Shown here: positions 15,526-24,563 of the stretch, one piece after another | Layout: the number at the start of each line of letters is the position of its first letter | Numbering within the stretch: the first letter of the stretch is position 1 | Source: Njordibacter sp937773555 | Lineage (GTDB): Bacteria > Pseudomonadota > Gammaproteobacteria > Pseudomonadales > Balneatricaceae | Assembly: GCF_047730085.1 (NCBI RefSeq) | Contig: NZ_CP159830.1 | Location: 1,612,001-1,676,000, forward strand | DNA: 64,000 bases | Direction of reading: 5' to 3' | Position numbers and translations under genes: made by a program | The notes under the pieces: model-generated | What the model was told of the DNA's origin: nothing | Seen by the model: only the letters and a program-made list of their open reading frames with translations | The model's database searches: none

Positions 15526-16734
15526 GTGGAAACCACAACAAGCGCGATAGCCACTTTAGTGCAAAGTTCCAATACTCTATTTATCCTTATGGGAGCCATC
15601 ATGGTCCTTGCCATGCATGCGGGCTTTGCTTTTTTAGAGGTGGGAACGGTTAGGCATAAGAACCAAGTGAACGCCTTAGTAAAAATTATGACAGACTTTG
15701 GCTTTTCTTGTCTTGCTTATTTTTTTGTAGGCTATTGGATCGCCTACGACCAACACTTCTTTGCTAGCGCAGAAGCACTAAGTGCCAATAACGGTTACCA
15801 GTTGGTGAAATTTTTCTTTTTAATGACTTTTGCTGCGGCTATTCCAGCCATTATTTCTGGTGGTATTGCCGAACGAGCACGCTTTTGGCCACCACTCATT
15901 GCTGCGGCCCTAACCGTGGGCATTATCTACCCTTTATTCGAAGGTATAGCCTGGAACGGTAATTATGGCTTCCAAGCTTGGCTAGAACAAAACTTTGGGG
16001 CAGGCTTCCATGACTTCGCAGGGTCGGTGGTAGTTCATGGCGTGGGTGGCTGGCTGGCACTTACCGCGGTATTGCTCCTGGGTACACGCAAGGGGCGTTA
16101 CCGCAAAGGAAAGCTAGTCGCATTCGCACCCTCTAGCATTCCATTCTTAGCCTTGGGTTCGTGGATTTTAACCATTGGCTGGTTTGGTTTTAACGTCATG
16201 TCTGCTCAAACCTTAGATGGAATTAGTGGCTTAGTAGCGGTCAATACCCTAATGGCAATGGCTGGTGGCACCATTGCAGCATTAGTGATCGGTAAAAATG
16301 ATCCAGGATTCGTCCATAATGGCCCTTTAGCGGGTTTGGTTGCTGTATGCGCAGGTTCTGACTTAATGCACCCTATTGGTGCTCTGGCTGTGGGGCTTAT
16401 TGCTGGTGGACTTTTTGTCTACGCCTTTGTTTTGACCCAAAACCGCTGGAAAATTGATGATGTGTTAGGTGTTTGGCCACTCCATGGGATATGCGGTGTA
16501 TGGGGGGGCATAGCTGCTGGCATTTTTGGCTTAGAGGCTTTTGGTGGCTTGGGTGGTGTGAGTTTTATGTCACAACTACTTGGCACCCTTCTAGGCTTAA
16601 GCATTGCCTTAATCGGTGGGTTTATAGTGTATGGAAGCGTGAAGAAATTTATTGGATTACGACTCACCGAAGAAGAGGAATTTAATGGCGCCGACCTTAG
16701 TATCCATAAAATTGGCGCTACATCCCAAGACTAA
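15526..16734 (+). CDS. amt: Ammonium transporter, Amt/MEP/Rh family
   Basis: An inner-membrane ammonium channel or transporter of 402 aa, with about 11 transmembrane helices expected. Family marks are MHAGFAFLEVGTVRHKN near the N-terminus, DFAGSVVVHGVGGW with the conserved Asp and first pore His, and LHGICGVWGG with the second pore His. The start is GTG at 15526, preceded by AAGGAG. There is no glnK or glnB beside it, although amt is commonly paired with glnK. A sigma-54 promoter and an NtrC-like site upstream indicate nitrogen-limitation control. Its stop is six bases from the convergent rlmL stop. Confidence 0.95.
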   Translation: METTTSAIATLVQSSNTLFILMGAIMVLAMHAGFAFLEVGTVRHKNQVNALVKIMTDFGFSCLAYFFVGYWIAYDQHFFASAEALSANNGYQLVKFFFLMTFAAAIPAIISGGIAERARFWPPLIAAALTVGIIYPLFEGIAWNGNYGFQAWLEQNFGAGFHDFAGSVVVHGVGGWLALTAVLLLGTRKGRYRKGKLVAFAPSSIPFLALGSWILTIGWFGFNVMSAQTLDGISGLVAVNTLMAMAGGTIAALVIGKNDPGFVHNGPLAGLVAVCAGSDLMHPIGALAVGLIAGGLFVYAFVLTQNRWKIDDVLGVWPLHGICGVWGGIAAGIFGLEAFGGLGGVSFMSQLLGTLLGLSIALIGGFIVYGSVKKFIGLRLTEEEEFNGADLSIHKIGATSQD

Positions 16735-16740
16735 AGCTGA

Positions 16741-19065
16741 TTAGTCTTGTTTCAGCCAAGGGTTAAACTCTGCTTGATCCTTGGTGGCCGGGTTTACTTC
16801 AGTTTTAGAAGCCCGGTTAATTTCAGGCTTATGTACTGGCTTTGCTGCAGGCTTAGATGATGCATACTCTGCATCATAAAATCCTGACGTGCTAGCCACT
16901 TCGGGCTTATATTTACGAATTTCCCAACAGCGATGAATCTTCTTGTTACGGCTAAAGTCTTTATCCAAAGTATCATCACTAATATCGACTACATGGTTAT
17001 GCTGAAGCACCTTTTCGTCTAGCTCAAAACGGCGATAATTAGTAGAAAAAATTAATAAGCCATCTTCTGTTAGCAAGTCCATCACTTTATGGATCATCCA
17101 GGCATGGTCACGCTGCACGTCTAGAACACCAATCATTTTTTTAGAGTTAGAAAAGGTAGGTGGATCAAGGAAGATTAGGTCATATTCTCCCTTATGAGTC
17201 TTAATAAATTCCATACAGTCGTGCTGTTCAAACCGATGTACTTGATCACTAAAGCCATTCAAAGCAAGGTTCTTTTTGCCCCAGGACAAGTAGGTAGCCG
17301 ACATATCTACACTCAGCGACTTGTGTGCCCCACCCTGCACTGCATGAATGGTGGCTGTGCCGGTATAGCAAAATAAGTTTAGGAAACGTTTACCATGAGC
17401 CAGCTGTTGAATTTTTTGACGCACAGGGCGGTGATCTAAGAACAAGCCAGTGTCCAAATAATCGTTAAGGTTCACCAGCAACTTACAACCACCTTCTTTA
17501 ACCTGAATGTATTCGCCTTTTTCATCGTGGGTTTGATACTGGTCTTTACCCGTTTGCTGGCGGCGCTGCTTTAGTACAATTCGCTCTTCTGGAATTTGCA
17601 GGGCTTGTGGTAATGCTAGCATCACCTCTTCTAGGCGACGCTGGGCTTTTTCTGCATCTACAGTCTTAGGCGCTGCGTATTCTTGGACGTGCAGCCAATC
17701 AGCATAAACATCCACTGCTACAGCATACTCAGGCATGTCAGCGTCATATATACGATAACATTCAATCGCTTCCTGCTTCACCCATTTGCTTAGCTGCTTG
17801 CGGTTTTTTATCACGCGGTTAGCAAACATTTGAGCACCCTCGCTGAGGGCTTGCAGTGGTATTTCACCACTAGCTTGGCGGCGATCAGCAAAGCGATTTG
17901 TGGTTTCTAGAGCGTACATTAACAACTGACTTTTAATGGCTCCATTGTAAAAAGAATACTGTTTGTAAGAACGTAAACCTACCGCTTTACCTAATTCAGA
18001 ATTGCCCGTAAATACCCCAAGTTCCCAGCCAATAAAGTCTTGGCTTAAACGCTCACCCAAATGTTGGTAGAGGTATTGGATGTCTGCTACTTCACTAAGC
18101 CGTTCACCATAGGGAGGGTTAGTTATCACCAATCCTGTTTGTTGTTCCGCTGTGTGCGTCAGTGGCTTTAGGTCTTTTAATTCTCTGTGACTAACACGAA
18201 TTCGATCTGTCATTCCTGCTTGCTTTAGGTTTTCACGACATTTAGATACAGCTTTTGGCTGACCATCATAACCATGGATTTCGCTGGTAGAAGAAGCTTC
18301 ACCAGCTTCTCTACGCAACTCGGCAGCGTCCCAAATTTCTCGCCAAAGCGCGACATTGTGCTGCTTCCACATTTGTAAGCCAAAACGCCAGCGCAGTAAC
18401 CCTGGCGCAGTATCTGAAGCCATCATTGCAGCTTCGATTAAAAACGTACCAGAACCGCACATTGGGTCCATTAAAGGCTTACCAGCTGCTGCCATTGCTG
18501 GCCAACCAGCGCGGATCAAAAGTGCAGCAGCCAAGTTTTCTTTTAGCGGAGCCATGCCACCTTCACGGCGATAGCCACGTTTATGCAGGCTTTCACCAGA
18601 CAAGTCTAAACTAATGCGCACACGGCCTTTGGTGATAAAAACATTGATGCGAACATCAGGCTCTTGCTTAGCAATATTGGGCCGTATTTCACCCTTACTA
18701 CGAAATTGATCAACAATGGCGTCTTTTACTTTTAGAGCACCAAAGTGGGTATTATCAATGCCACGCATACGGCCAGCATAGTCCACCAGAAAAGTTTGAT
18801 CACTGTCAAAGTGCTCAGTCCACTCAACTTTGCTTACGGCGTCATATAACTCATCAACACTGTCAACGGGCTCACTGTGCAGCAGTAATAGCACGCGGTT
18901 AGCTAAACGGCTCCACAAACAAGCACTGTAGCCTACCTTTAAGCCGCCATTAAAATAAACCCCACCTTGGGTTAGCTTAATATCTTCCGCCCCTAACGGG
19001 CCCAGTTCATCGGCCAGTATAGGCTCCATAGCTTTGGGACAGGTGGCGAAAAAGGCGTAATTCAT
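16741..19065 (-). CDS. rlmL: 23S rRNA (guanine) methyltransferase RlmL/RlmK fusion
   Basis: A bifunctional enzyme expected to make m2G2445 and m7G2069 in 23S rRNA. The N-terminal THUMP region (CPKAMEPILADELGPLGAED) is followed by the RlmL methyltransferase with DPMCGSGTFLIEAAM and NPPYGERL. The C-terminal RlmK methyltransferase has LNLFCYTGTATIHAVQGGA and FLDPPTFSNSKKM. At 774 aa it is about 70 residues longer than E. coli RlmL (702 aa). The extra length is largely a Lys/Pro/Ala-rich C-terminal tail (SKPAAKPVHKPEINRASK). Monocistronic by appearance. Confidence 0.93.
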   Translation of the reverse strand: MNYAFFATCPKAMEPILADELGPLGAEDIKLTQGGVYFNGGLKVGYSACLWSRLANRVLLLLHSEPVDSVDELYDAVSKVEWTEHFDSDQTFLVDYAGRMRGIDNTHFGALKVKDAIVDQFRSKGEIRPNIAKQEPDVRINVFITKGRVRISLDLSGESLHKRGYRREGGMAPLKENLAAALLIRAGWPAMAAAGKPLMDPMCGSGTFLIEAAMMASDTAPGLLRWRFGLQMWKQHNVALWREIWDAAELRREAGEASSTSEIHGYDGQPKAVSKCRENLKQAGMTDRIRVSHRELKDLKPLTHTAEQQTGLVITNPPYGERLSEVADIQYLYQHLGERLSQDFIGWELGVFTGNSELGKAVGLRSYKQYSFYNGAIKSQLLMYALETTNRFADRRQASGEIPLQALSEGAQMFANRVIKNRKQLSKWVKQEAIECYRIYDADMPEYAVAVDVYADWLHVQEYAAPKTVDAEKAQRRLEEVMLALPQALQIPEERIVLKQRRQQTGKDQYQTHDEKGEYIQVKEGGCKLLVNLNDYLDTGLFLDHRPVRQKIQQLAHGKRFLNLFCYTGTATIHAVQGGAHKSLSVDMSATYLSWGKKNLALNGFSDQVHRFEQHDCMEFIKTHKGEYDLIFLDPPTFSNSKKMIGVLDVQRDHAWMIHKVMDLLTEDGLLIFSTNYRRFELDEKVLQHNHVVDISDDTLDKDFSRNKKIHRCWEIRKYKPEVASTSGFYDAEYASSKPAAKPVHKPEINRASKTEVNPATKDQAEFNPWLKQD

Positions 19066-19481
19066 AGGTCAATACTGCAGCAATCAAAAGGGCGCGCAGT
19101 ATACCACTATTGATAATGCAGGGGGGAAATGGTTACGGTTCAAAATAGAGCATAGGCTAACGCTGTGAGTAATCCAAACACAAAGATACCATAGTACTAG
19201 ATAATAAAGAGGTGGGGCTTAAGTGTTAACTAGCAACAGCGAAGTTGCACATAACAACTGGCTAGTAATGATCAAACCAATCTGTGCACATGCTCCTGTA
19301 GCCGCCATGCCAAGGCTAAAAAAGAGCCTTATGCCTATAATTAATTCAGCATTGCCGGAGCACTTACAACACAAGACAAAACAATATGACCGCACTGCCA
19401 AGAATACACTGCTTACCCTTTGATGACAGAAAACCGCCTATAGAACCTACCGCTGAGTGAAGCTCAGATTTAATCAAAAAA
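19066..19481. other. Non-coding stretch between rlmL and ctaB
   Basis: These 416 bases hold no gene I can support. Two overlapping 60-66 codon frames on opposite strands (around 19219-19423) look like chance; the minus one is hydrophobic but has no ribosome-binding site or known family. A small hairpin, AAGGCT-AAAAAAG-AGCCTT, sits around 19313-19331. In related clusters a Sco1/SenC gene often follows ctaB; none is present here. Confidence 0.5.
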
Positions 19482-20375
19482 CTAAATTGGAAAATAATGG
19501 TCTACGAGTAGCAATACGAACAATAACATGAGGTAAATAATGGAATACCAAAACGTCTTCATAGCTGCCTTTTCGTAGGCTCCTCGATACAAACGTAAGG
19601 CCCAGTATAGAAAACGTATATTCAACAAGGTTACACCCACTAAGTAGATAAAACCGCTCATACCTACGACGTAGGGCAGCATAGTAGAAATGATCAACAA
19701 CACGGTATATAACAGAATTTGTAAGCCAGTGAATTCTAAGCCATGGGTCACCGGTAACATGGGAATTTCAACCTTGGCGTATTCATCTCGCTTATGAATT
19801 GCTAAGGCCCAAAAATGAGGTGGCGTCCACGCATAGATAATTAGCACTAACAGGAGCGCATTGGGATCTAAAGTTCCCGTGACGGCAACCCAACCCAATA
19901 ACGGAGGCATTGCTCCCGCAAGACCACCAATAACGATGTTCTGTGGTGTTGCACGTTTAAGGTATCCGGTATAAACAAAGGCATACCCAATTGAAGAGGC
20001 CAAGGTTAGCCAGGCCGTCATTGGGTTGACGAGTACATACAGAATACCAAGGCCAATAACAGCCAATATAGCCGCAAAAATGAGTGCGTGCAGCGGCTTC
20101 ACTTTGCCTTTAGCCACGGGGCGGTTACTTGTGCGGCCCATTTGACCGTCAATACGACGGTCAATTACATGATTCACTGCCGCTGCAGAACCTGCAGCCA
20201 TAGCGATGCCCAAATTACCCCATATAATTATTGGCCAGGGCACCATACCAGGTATCGCCATGAACATACCTACTAATGACGTAAGTAACATAAGCAAAAC
20301 CACATTGGGTTTGCACATTTCATAATAATCCCGCCAATTTATACGTATTGGGATTGCAGTAGCTTCAGAACTCAT
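19482..20375 (-). CDS. ctaB: Protoheme IX farnesyltransferase (heme O synthase)
   Basis: A UbiA-family membrane prenyltransferase that farnesylates heme B to heme O, the first step to heme A. The Asp-rich prenyl-diphosphate site is NHVIDRRIDGQMGRTSNRP; other family stretches are YTGYLKRATPQNIVIGGLAGAMPPLLGW and PPHFWALAIHKRDEYAKVEIPMLPV. It is 297 aa with about nine transmembrane helices. Its ATG lies 11 bases inside the end of ctaA, so the two are coupled. It is the last gene of the oxidase cluster; the symbol cyoE is used for the quinol-oxidase version. Confidence 0.96.
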   Translation of the reverse strand: MSSEATAIPIRINWRDYYEMCKPNVVLLMLLTSLVGMFMAIPGMVPWPIIIWGNLGIAMAAGSAAAVNHVIDRRIDGQMGRTSNRPVAKGKVKPLHALIFAAILAVIGLGILYVLVNPMTAWLTLASSIGYAFVYTGYLKRATPQNIVIGGLAGAMPPLLGWVAVTGTLDPNALLLVLIIYAWTPPHFWALAIHKRDEYAKVEIPMLPVTHGLEFTGLQILLYTVLLIISTMLPYVVGMSGFIYLVGVTLLNIRFLYWALRLYRGAYEKAAMKTFWYSIIYLMLLFVLLLVDHYFPI

Positions 20376-21408
20376 TGAGGCGCCCTCTTTTTGAAAAGAC
20401 TAAATAATAAAGACTTACAGTGAGAACAAACAAACAGGCCCCAAAGAAGTTATGACCAACAGCTACCGCAAGGGGAAGGAAGTAGTATATGTTCGCTAGG
20501 CCCAAACAAAATTGGACAATAAATACCGCTAGAAAACCAAAACCAAACAGACGGAGACGCTTGTCATCTTGCTTAATCAACTGATAGCTCATCAACACTA
20601 TAAACACAGCCAAAATAATTGCGCCATATCGATGCAATACATGAATAGCTTGTCGCGCTTCAGCATGCATTAAGCCTCCCAAATAACTCGGACCTAAAGT
20701 CTGAGTGAGATCAAAACCCTCAGAGAAATTCATTTCAGGCCACCATGAGCCATTACAGTCTGGCAAAGTGGAGCAGGCTAAGGCTGCGTAGTTAGAACTC
20801 ATCCACCCACCTAAGAATACTTGAACAATAACTAGGACTAACGCCACAGATGCCCAGGCTTGCAACCGACTATGGGTAATGTTTACAAGTGATAGTGGTT
20901 TAACCTGGCTCCCAATACGACGTAACTTTACTAATAACAGCGTCAGTAAGCTAGCAGTCACAAAACCACCCAATAAATGTGATGTCACAACTTGCGGCCA
21001 TAACTTCCAAGTGACTGTCCAAGCACCAAACGCACCTTGCAGCATTACCATGGCCAGTAAGCCTTGGGTAAGCACAAAAGGATAGTTTAGACGTTTTCGT
21101 TGCGACCAAGACGCTATCGCTAGCACCAAAATAACGAGGCCCAAGAATGATGCCAAGTAACGGTGGATCATCTCCAACCAACCCTTATCTACTTCTACAG
21201 GTGCGTCTGGGTAGAGGGCTTCAGCAGCCGCAATTTCTTGGGCAGTTTCCGGCACCAGCAAATTACCGTAACAGCCAGGCCAATCTGGGCACCCTAAGCC
21301 CGCGTCAGCTAATCTGGTCCACGATCCTAAAATGATGACACACGCCACAGTTGCCAGTGCCAGGTAAGTTAAAAATAGGCTCCACTTGGGGGCGACATTA
21401 GTATTCAT
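20365..21408 (-). CDS. ctaA: Heme A synthase (CtaA/COX15)
   Basis: Oxidises heme O to heme A for the aa3 oxidase. It is a 347-aa membrane protein with about eight helices. It shows the early ADAGLGCPDWPGCYGN motif, the EMIHRYLASFLG helix, the paired-cysteine loop LACSTLPDCNGSWWP, HVLHRYGAI and GHNFFGA, with histidines for heme binding. It sits five bases after the upstream gene and overlaps ctaB, which supplies its substrate. It is of the proteobacterial long type. Confidence 0.95.
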   Translation of the reverse strand: MNTNVAPKWSLFLTYLALATVACVIILGSWTRLADAGLGCPDWPGCYGNLLVPETAQEIAAAEALYPDAPVEVDKGWLEMIHRYLASFLGLVILVLAIASWSQRKRLNYPFVLTQGLLAMVMLQGAFGAWTVTWKLWPQVVTSHLLGGFVTASLLTLLLVKLRRIGSQVKPLSLVNITHSRLQAWASVALVLVIVQVFLGGWMSSNYAALACSTLPDCNGSWWPEMNFSEGFDLTQTLGPSYLGGLMHAEARQAIHVLHRYGAIILAVFIVLMSYQLIKQDDKRLRLFGFGFLAVFIVQFCLGLANIYYFLPLAVAVGHNFFGACLFVLTVSLYYLVFSKRGRLNEF

Positions 21409-21413
21409 GACTT

Positions 21414-21968
21414 TTACCCTATGTTTGAGGTTCTGAGTAACTTCTTAAGGTCTTTTAACAATTCTTTTCCAACAAAGTCTTTACTGTAATACATCATAAT
21501 ATTTCCCAGAGGATCCACAACATAGATACCCTGGCCTAGTTCAAATGGCTCTAATGAAAGGCTTTTCAGCTGTATTAAAGCTGGATAGTCTGTCTTGGTC
21601 TGCTCGTTAAACCCACCCTGCTGGTTAACCAACAAACGCGTGACACGGTGAGCTTCCTTCCCTAGGGCAACATTGATTTGTCGTAATAAATGAGTTGCTT
21701 CCTGACAGGGCAAATCGCAAGCTTGTTTCGTCAGATAAATCACCAACCACCTTTTATCAGCCTCTGCCTGAGACCAAGGTGCTTCATTTTCATCAACTAA
21801 TTGAGCCTGTTGTAGCTCGTTTGGTGGCAACAACAGCTGACCAAAATTAGTCCGCCCATCTGGCACACCCCATAAATTAAAGTACATTAACATAGCAAAC
21901 ATAAGTGGCACAGCGGTTACCGCAAATACCGCATACAAAGTCCAACGATTGGTTTTTTTGGTGGTCAT
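21414..21968 (-). CDS. Membrane-anchored thioredoxin-like protein of the oxidase cluster
   Basis: A 184-aa protein with one N-terminal transmembrane helix (residues 10-30) and a periplasmic domain. The stretch WLVIYLTKQACDLPCQEATHLLRQI looks like the start of a thioredoxin or Sco-like fold with a CxxxC pair at C84 and C88. A later YVVDPLGNIMMYYSKD resembles the Sco/peroxiredoxin strand-loop. No full Sco motif with its distal His is visible. A gene of this kind between surf1 and ctaA is usual in Pseudomonas-like cox clusters. A role in copper or redox steps of CuA assembly is inference. It overlaps the SURF1 gene by four bases. Confidence 0.75.
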   Translation of the reverse strand: MTTKKTNRWTLYAVFAVTAVPLMFAMLMYFNLWGVPDGRTNFGQLLLPPNELQQAQLVDENEAPWSQAEADKRWLVIYLTKQACDLPCQEATHLLRQINVALGKEAHRVTRLLVNQQGGFNEQTKTDYPALIQLKSLSLEPFELGQGIYVVDPLGNIMMYYSKDFVGKELLKDLKKLLRTSNIG

Positions 21969-22702
21969 GGATCTACCTTTTTGATGTCAATGGGGGAATA
22001 AAATACTCGATAAATGTATAATAAGCTGAGCGTCAAGGCCAGGCCAAACCACTGCCACGCATACGCTAGATGCTTTTCTGAGGCCATTGCGCTTGCCCGC
22101 CAATGAGGCGTAAGTGTTGCATCACCTGTTGTATCTAACACTAATACCCAGGGTAAAAGCACGCCCTCTACAGAATTGGATAAATGTTTAGCCAAAACAG
22201 ACGGCGTTATCGCCTGCACTAGCTGTGGGTATTCATCTGTATAGGTGTCTATGCCCAACTGATATGGATTAGCCTGCACTGAAACTAGTCGCCCTGTAAG
22301 AGTCACTTCGCCACTCACCCATGCAATATTAGGTAATGGGTTTCTTTGGCCATTTGACGCAAACCAACCCCGGTTAACTAACAATAAATCTGCACCTACC
22401 CTAATAAGGCCTATGGCGTCATAACCCACTTTACCAGCCACAACTTGATTATCCCTAAACCAAACAAATGGCTTGATAAAGGTACTATTCAGTGTCACTC
22501 TTTGAAGGTTATCTAGGGCACCCAAGGTTAAACTCGGTTCGTCAAAAAGTATTAATGGTTGCTCTAAAGCCGCCAAGTTCTTTTGCAGTTGTATTTTTTG
22601 GTCTGCCCTATCTAACTGCCAAAAACCTAAACTGATGGTGAGCGGCAAAAAGAATAGCGTGAAAACAGAGATTGCCCAATAGTGTTGCAGTCGTTTTATC
22701 AT
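21965..22702 (-). CDS. SURF1-family cytochrome oxidase assembly protein
   Basis: An assembly factor for heme-copper oxidase, thought to help heme A insertion into subunit I. It is 245 aa with the two-helix SURF1 layout: an N-terminal helix followed by GFWQLDRA (residues 26-33), a periplasmic domain with NRGWFASNGQRNPLP, and a C-terminal helix with YAWQWFGLALTLSLLYIY. The family call is strong. It is the first minus-strand gene after the plus-strand DUF2909 gene, so it may have its own promoter rather than reading on from ctaE. Confidence 0.92.
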   Translation of the reverse strand: MIKRLQHYWAISVFTLFFLPLTISLGFWQLDRADQKIQLQKNLAALEQPLILFDEPSLTLGALDNLQRVTLNSTFIKPFVWFRDNQVVAGKVGYDAIGLIRVGADLLLVNRGWFASNGQRNPLPNIAWVSGEVTLTGRLVSVQANPYQLGIDTYTDEYPQLVQAITPSVLAKHLSNSVEGVLLPWVLVLDTTGDATLTPHWRASAMASEKHLAYAWQWFGLALTLSLLYIYRVFYSPIDIKKVDP

Positions 22703-22746
22703 TACTATAGCTAAACCTAATTAACGTATTTAAAGAGACCCTTTTT

Positions 22747-22962
22747 ATGATCAAAATCGTCATTGTCATCGTGTTACTTTTGGCTCTAACCAGCTTAGCC
22801 AGTGGTTTCTTTTTCTTAATGAAGGACGGTACAAAATCGACTCGGTTACTCACATCACTTAAGTATCGAGTGACCCTAATTGTACTTTTAATTGTGCTCG
22901 TAACCTACGGGTTTGCCACCGGTCAACTTGTGACTTCGTCGCCATGGGCTGGTATTCATTAA
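22747..22962 (+). CDS. DUF2909 twin-transmembrane protein
   Basis: A 71-aa protein with two transmembrane segments (about residues 3-24 and 44-63) joined by a short basic loop (KDGTKSTRLLTSLKYR). It matches the DUF2909 family, regularly found among cytochrome oxidase genes; its function is not known to me. It is the only plus-strand gene inside the oxidase cluster, between the SURF1 gene and ctaE, and ends at a hairpin shared with ctaE. An AAAGAGA precedes the ATG. Confidence 0.8.
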   Translation: MIKIVIVIVLLLALTSLASGFFFLMKDGTKSTRLLTSLKYRVTLIVLLIVLVTYGFATGQLVTSSPWAGIH

Positions 22963-22985
22963 TTCTAAAAATGACTACGAGACAT

Positions 22986-23012
22986 AAAAAAGGCAGCCAT
23001 TAAGCTGCCTTT
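22986..23012. terminator. Terminator between DUF2909 gene and ctaE
   Basis: AAAGGCAGC (22989-22997), loop CATTAA, GCTGCCTTT (23004-23012). The run of six A on the left gives a good U-run for the minus-strand ctaE transcript; it is weaker for the plus strand. Confidence 0.8.
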
Positions 23013-23031
23013 ATGGTTTTTGTCCTGCTGC

Positions 23032-23919
23032 TTATAGAATGTAGACGAATAAAAATAAGCCTACCCATACCATATCTACAAAGTGCCAATACCAAGCGGC
23101 TGCTTCAAACCCAAAATGCTGATCTGGAGTAAAGTGACCTTTACAGATACGAATCCACATAATAAATAGTATGAACGCACCAATAGTAACGTGAAGGCCG
23201 TGAAAGCCTGTCAGCATAAAGAAGGTTGACCCATATATGCCAGAATCTAACGTAAGACCCAATTCAGTGTAAGCTTCAATATACTCTAGAATCTGATAAT
23301 AGACGAAGATGCCACCTAAGATTACTGTAACCGCTAACCAAAAAATGGTCTTACCCCGATGCATTGCCCTAAGCGCATGGTGCGCAATCGTAAGCGTTAC
23401 GCTAGAAGTCATCAACAGGACTGTGTTGAGCAGCGGAATATGCCAAGGATCAATGACAGCCTGCGGGCCAGGAAAGTCTGCGCCTGCGGGGTTATTAAAC
23501 ATAGGCCACGCATAATCAAAGTCTGGCCATAACATATGCGTTGAACCCTTATCACCTTGACCATCCAACCAAGGGCCAGCCCATTGGCGCACGTATAGCA
23601 GCACACCAAAAAAGGCTACAAAGAACATAACTTCTGAAAATATAAACCAACTCATACCCCAGCGGAAAGACTTGTCCATCTGAGGGCTGTACATACCCGC
23701 TCTACTCTCAGAAATAACCTTACCAAACCACTGAAAGAAAATAAAAGCGAGTAATAAGGAACCCGCTGTAAAGACGAGATGAGGGAAAGCATAGCCTTCT
23801 CCACCTGCACTCATGTGGTTCATCATACCGCCAGCACCAGCTGCCATTCCAATTAGGCCTATACTTGCCACAATTGGGAAATAGCTACTGTCTGGTACGT
23901 AATAATTGGATGTTGCCAT
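23032..23919 (-). CDS. ctaE: Cytochrome c oxidase subunit III
   Basis: The membrane subunit III of aa3 oxidase, with seven expected helices. Family stretches are ESRAGMYSPQMDKSFRWGMSWFIFSEVMFF (conserved Glu), TGFHGLHVTIG and AAWYWHFVDMVWVGLF at the C-terminus. I start it at ATG 23919 (MATSNYYVPDSS, 295 aa) because GGAG lies six bases upstream and homologues begin this way. An open frame extends to 23988, only two bases past ctaG, but its extra 23 residues are not conserved to my knowledge. It is the last of the four ctaCDGE genes. Confidence 0.94.
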   Translation of the reverse strand: MATSNYYVPDSSYFPIVASIGLIGMAAGAGGMMNHMSAGGEGYAFPHLVFTAGSLLLAFIFFQWFGKVISESRAGMYSPQMDKSFRWGMSWFIFSEVMFFVAFFGVLLYVRQWAGPWLDGQGDKGSTHMLWPDFDYAWPMFNNPAGADFPGPQAVIDPWHIPLLNTVLLMTSSVTLTIAHHALRAMHRGKTIFWLAVTVILGGIFVYYQILEYIEAYTELGLTLDSGIYGSTFFMLTGFHGLHVTIGAFILFIMWIRICKGHFTPDQHFGFEAAAWYWHFVDMVWVGLFLFVYIL

Positions 23920-23990
23920 GTGTTGCTCCATTGTCGAAGGCTTATTATCCGGCCATAACTTAAAGCCAGAATTATAGTTATACGCCACTG

Positions 23991-24548
23991 CTACTTAGCA
24001 AAGGCGCCTGCATCAAATAACGTGTACGACATTGTTACTTTTTTAACGTGAGCCGGAAGTTCTGGGTCTAAAGAGAAAATAAGTGGCATTTTTCGCCCCT
24101 CTCCAGCCTTTAACGTCTGCTGGTCAAAACAAAAACATTCTGTTTTTTGAACATATTCAGCCGCCTCTGATGGCGATACACTAGGTACCGCCTGTCCTAC
24201 CATGTCGTTCGCTGTTGGGTTTAGGGCCCAAAAATTCACTTGGGTCCACGCCCCTGGGTGCATTTCAATTTCTTCTTGCAAAGCTTCAAATTCCCAGGGC
24301 ATGCCAGCATTATTGGTGGTTATAAACTGCACTGTTATTGTGCGGCTCGTATCAACCCATTGTTCAACTCGTTCGACGGGTCCTGCAGTCTTACCATTAA
24401 TACCGGTAAGCTCACAAAACACGTCATATAAAGGCACTAAAGCAAAACCAAAACCAAACATGGCTACAGCTGCGATTACTAATTTTAGTGCCGTATTTTT
24501 GGGCTTAGAGCCAGATAAGTCATCTGGCTTTGATGAATTAGCGTTCAT
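23991..24548 (-). CDS. ctaG: Cytochrome c oxidase assembly protein CtaG/Cox11
   Basis: A copper chaperone that delivers Cu to the CuB site of subunit I. It is 185 aa: a cytoplasmic N-terminus, one transmembrane helix (about residues 21-42), then a periplasmic beta domain containing the copper motif CFCF in KTECFCFDQQTL. It lies between ctaD and ctaE, as in Pseudomonas and rhizobial clusters. No anomalies. Confidence 0.95.
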   Translation of the reverse strand: MNANSSKPDDLSGSKPKNTALKLVIAAVAMFGFGFALVPLYDVFCELTGINGKTAGPVERVEQWVDTSRTITVQFITTNNAGMPWEFEALQEEIEMHPGAWTQVNFWALNPTANDMVGQAVPSVSPSEAAEYVQKTECFCFDQQTLKAGEGRKMPLIFSLDPELPAHVKKVTMSYTLFDAGAFAK

Positions 24549-24563
24549 AGGGCTTTTTTAACC

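Noticed and set aside
19219..19423. Overlapping 60-66 codon frames between rlmL and ctaB
   Set aside because: They lie on opposite strands over the same bases, lack ribosome-binding sites and match no family; kept only as an unexplained stretch.
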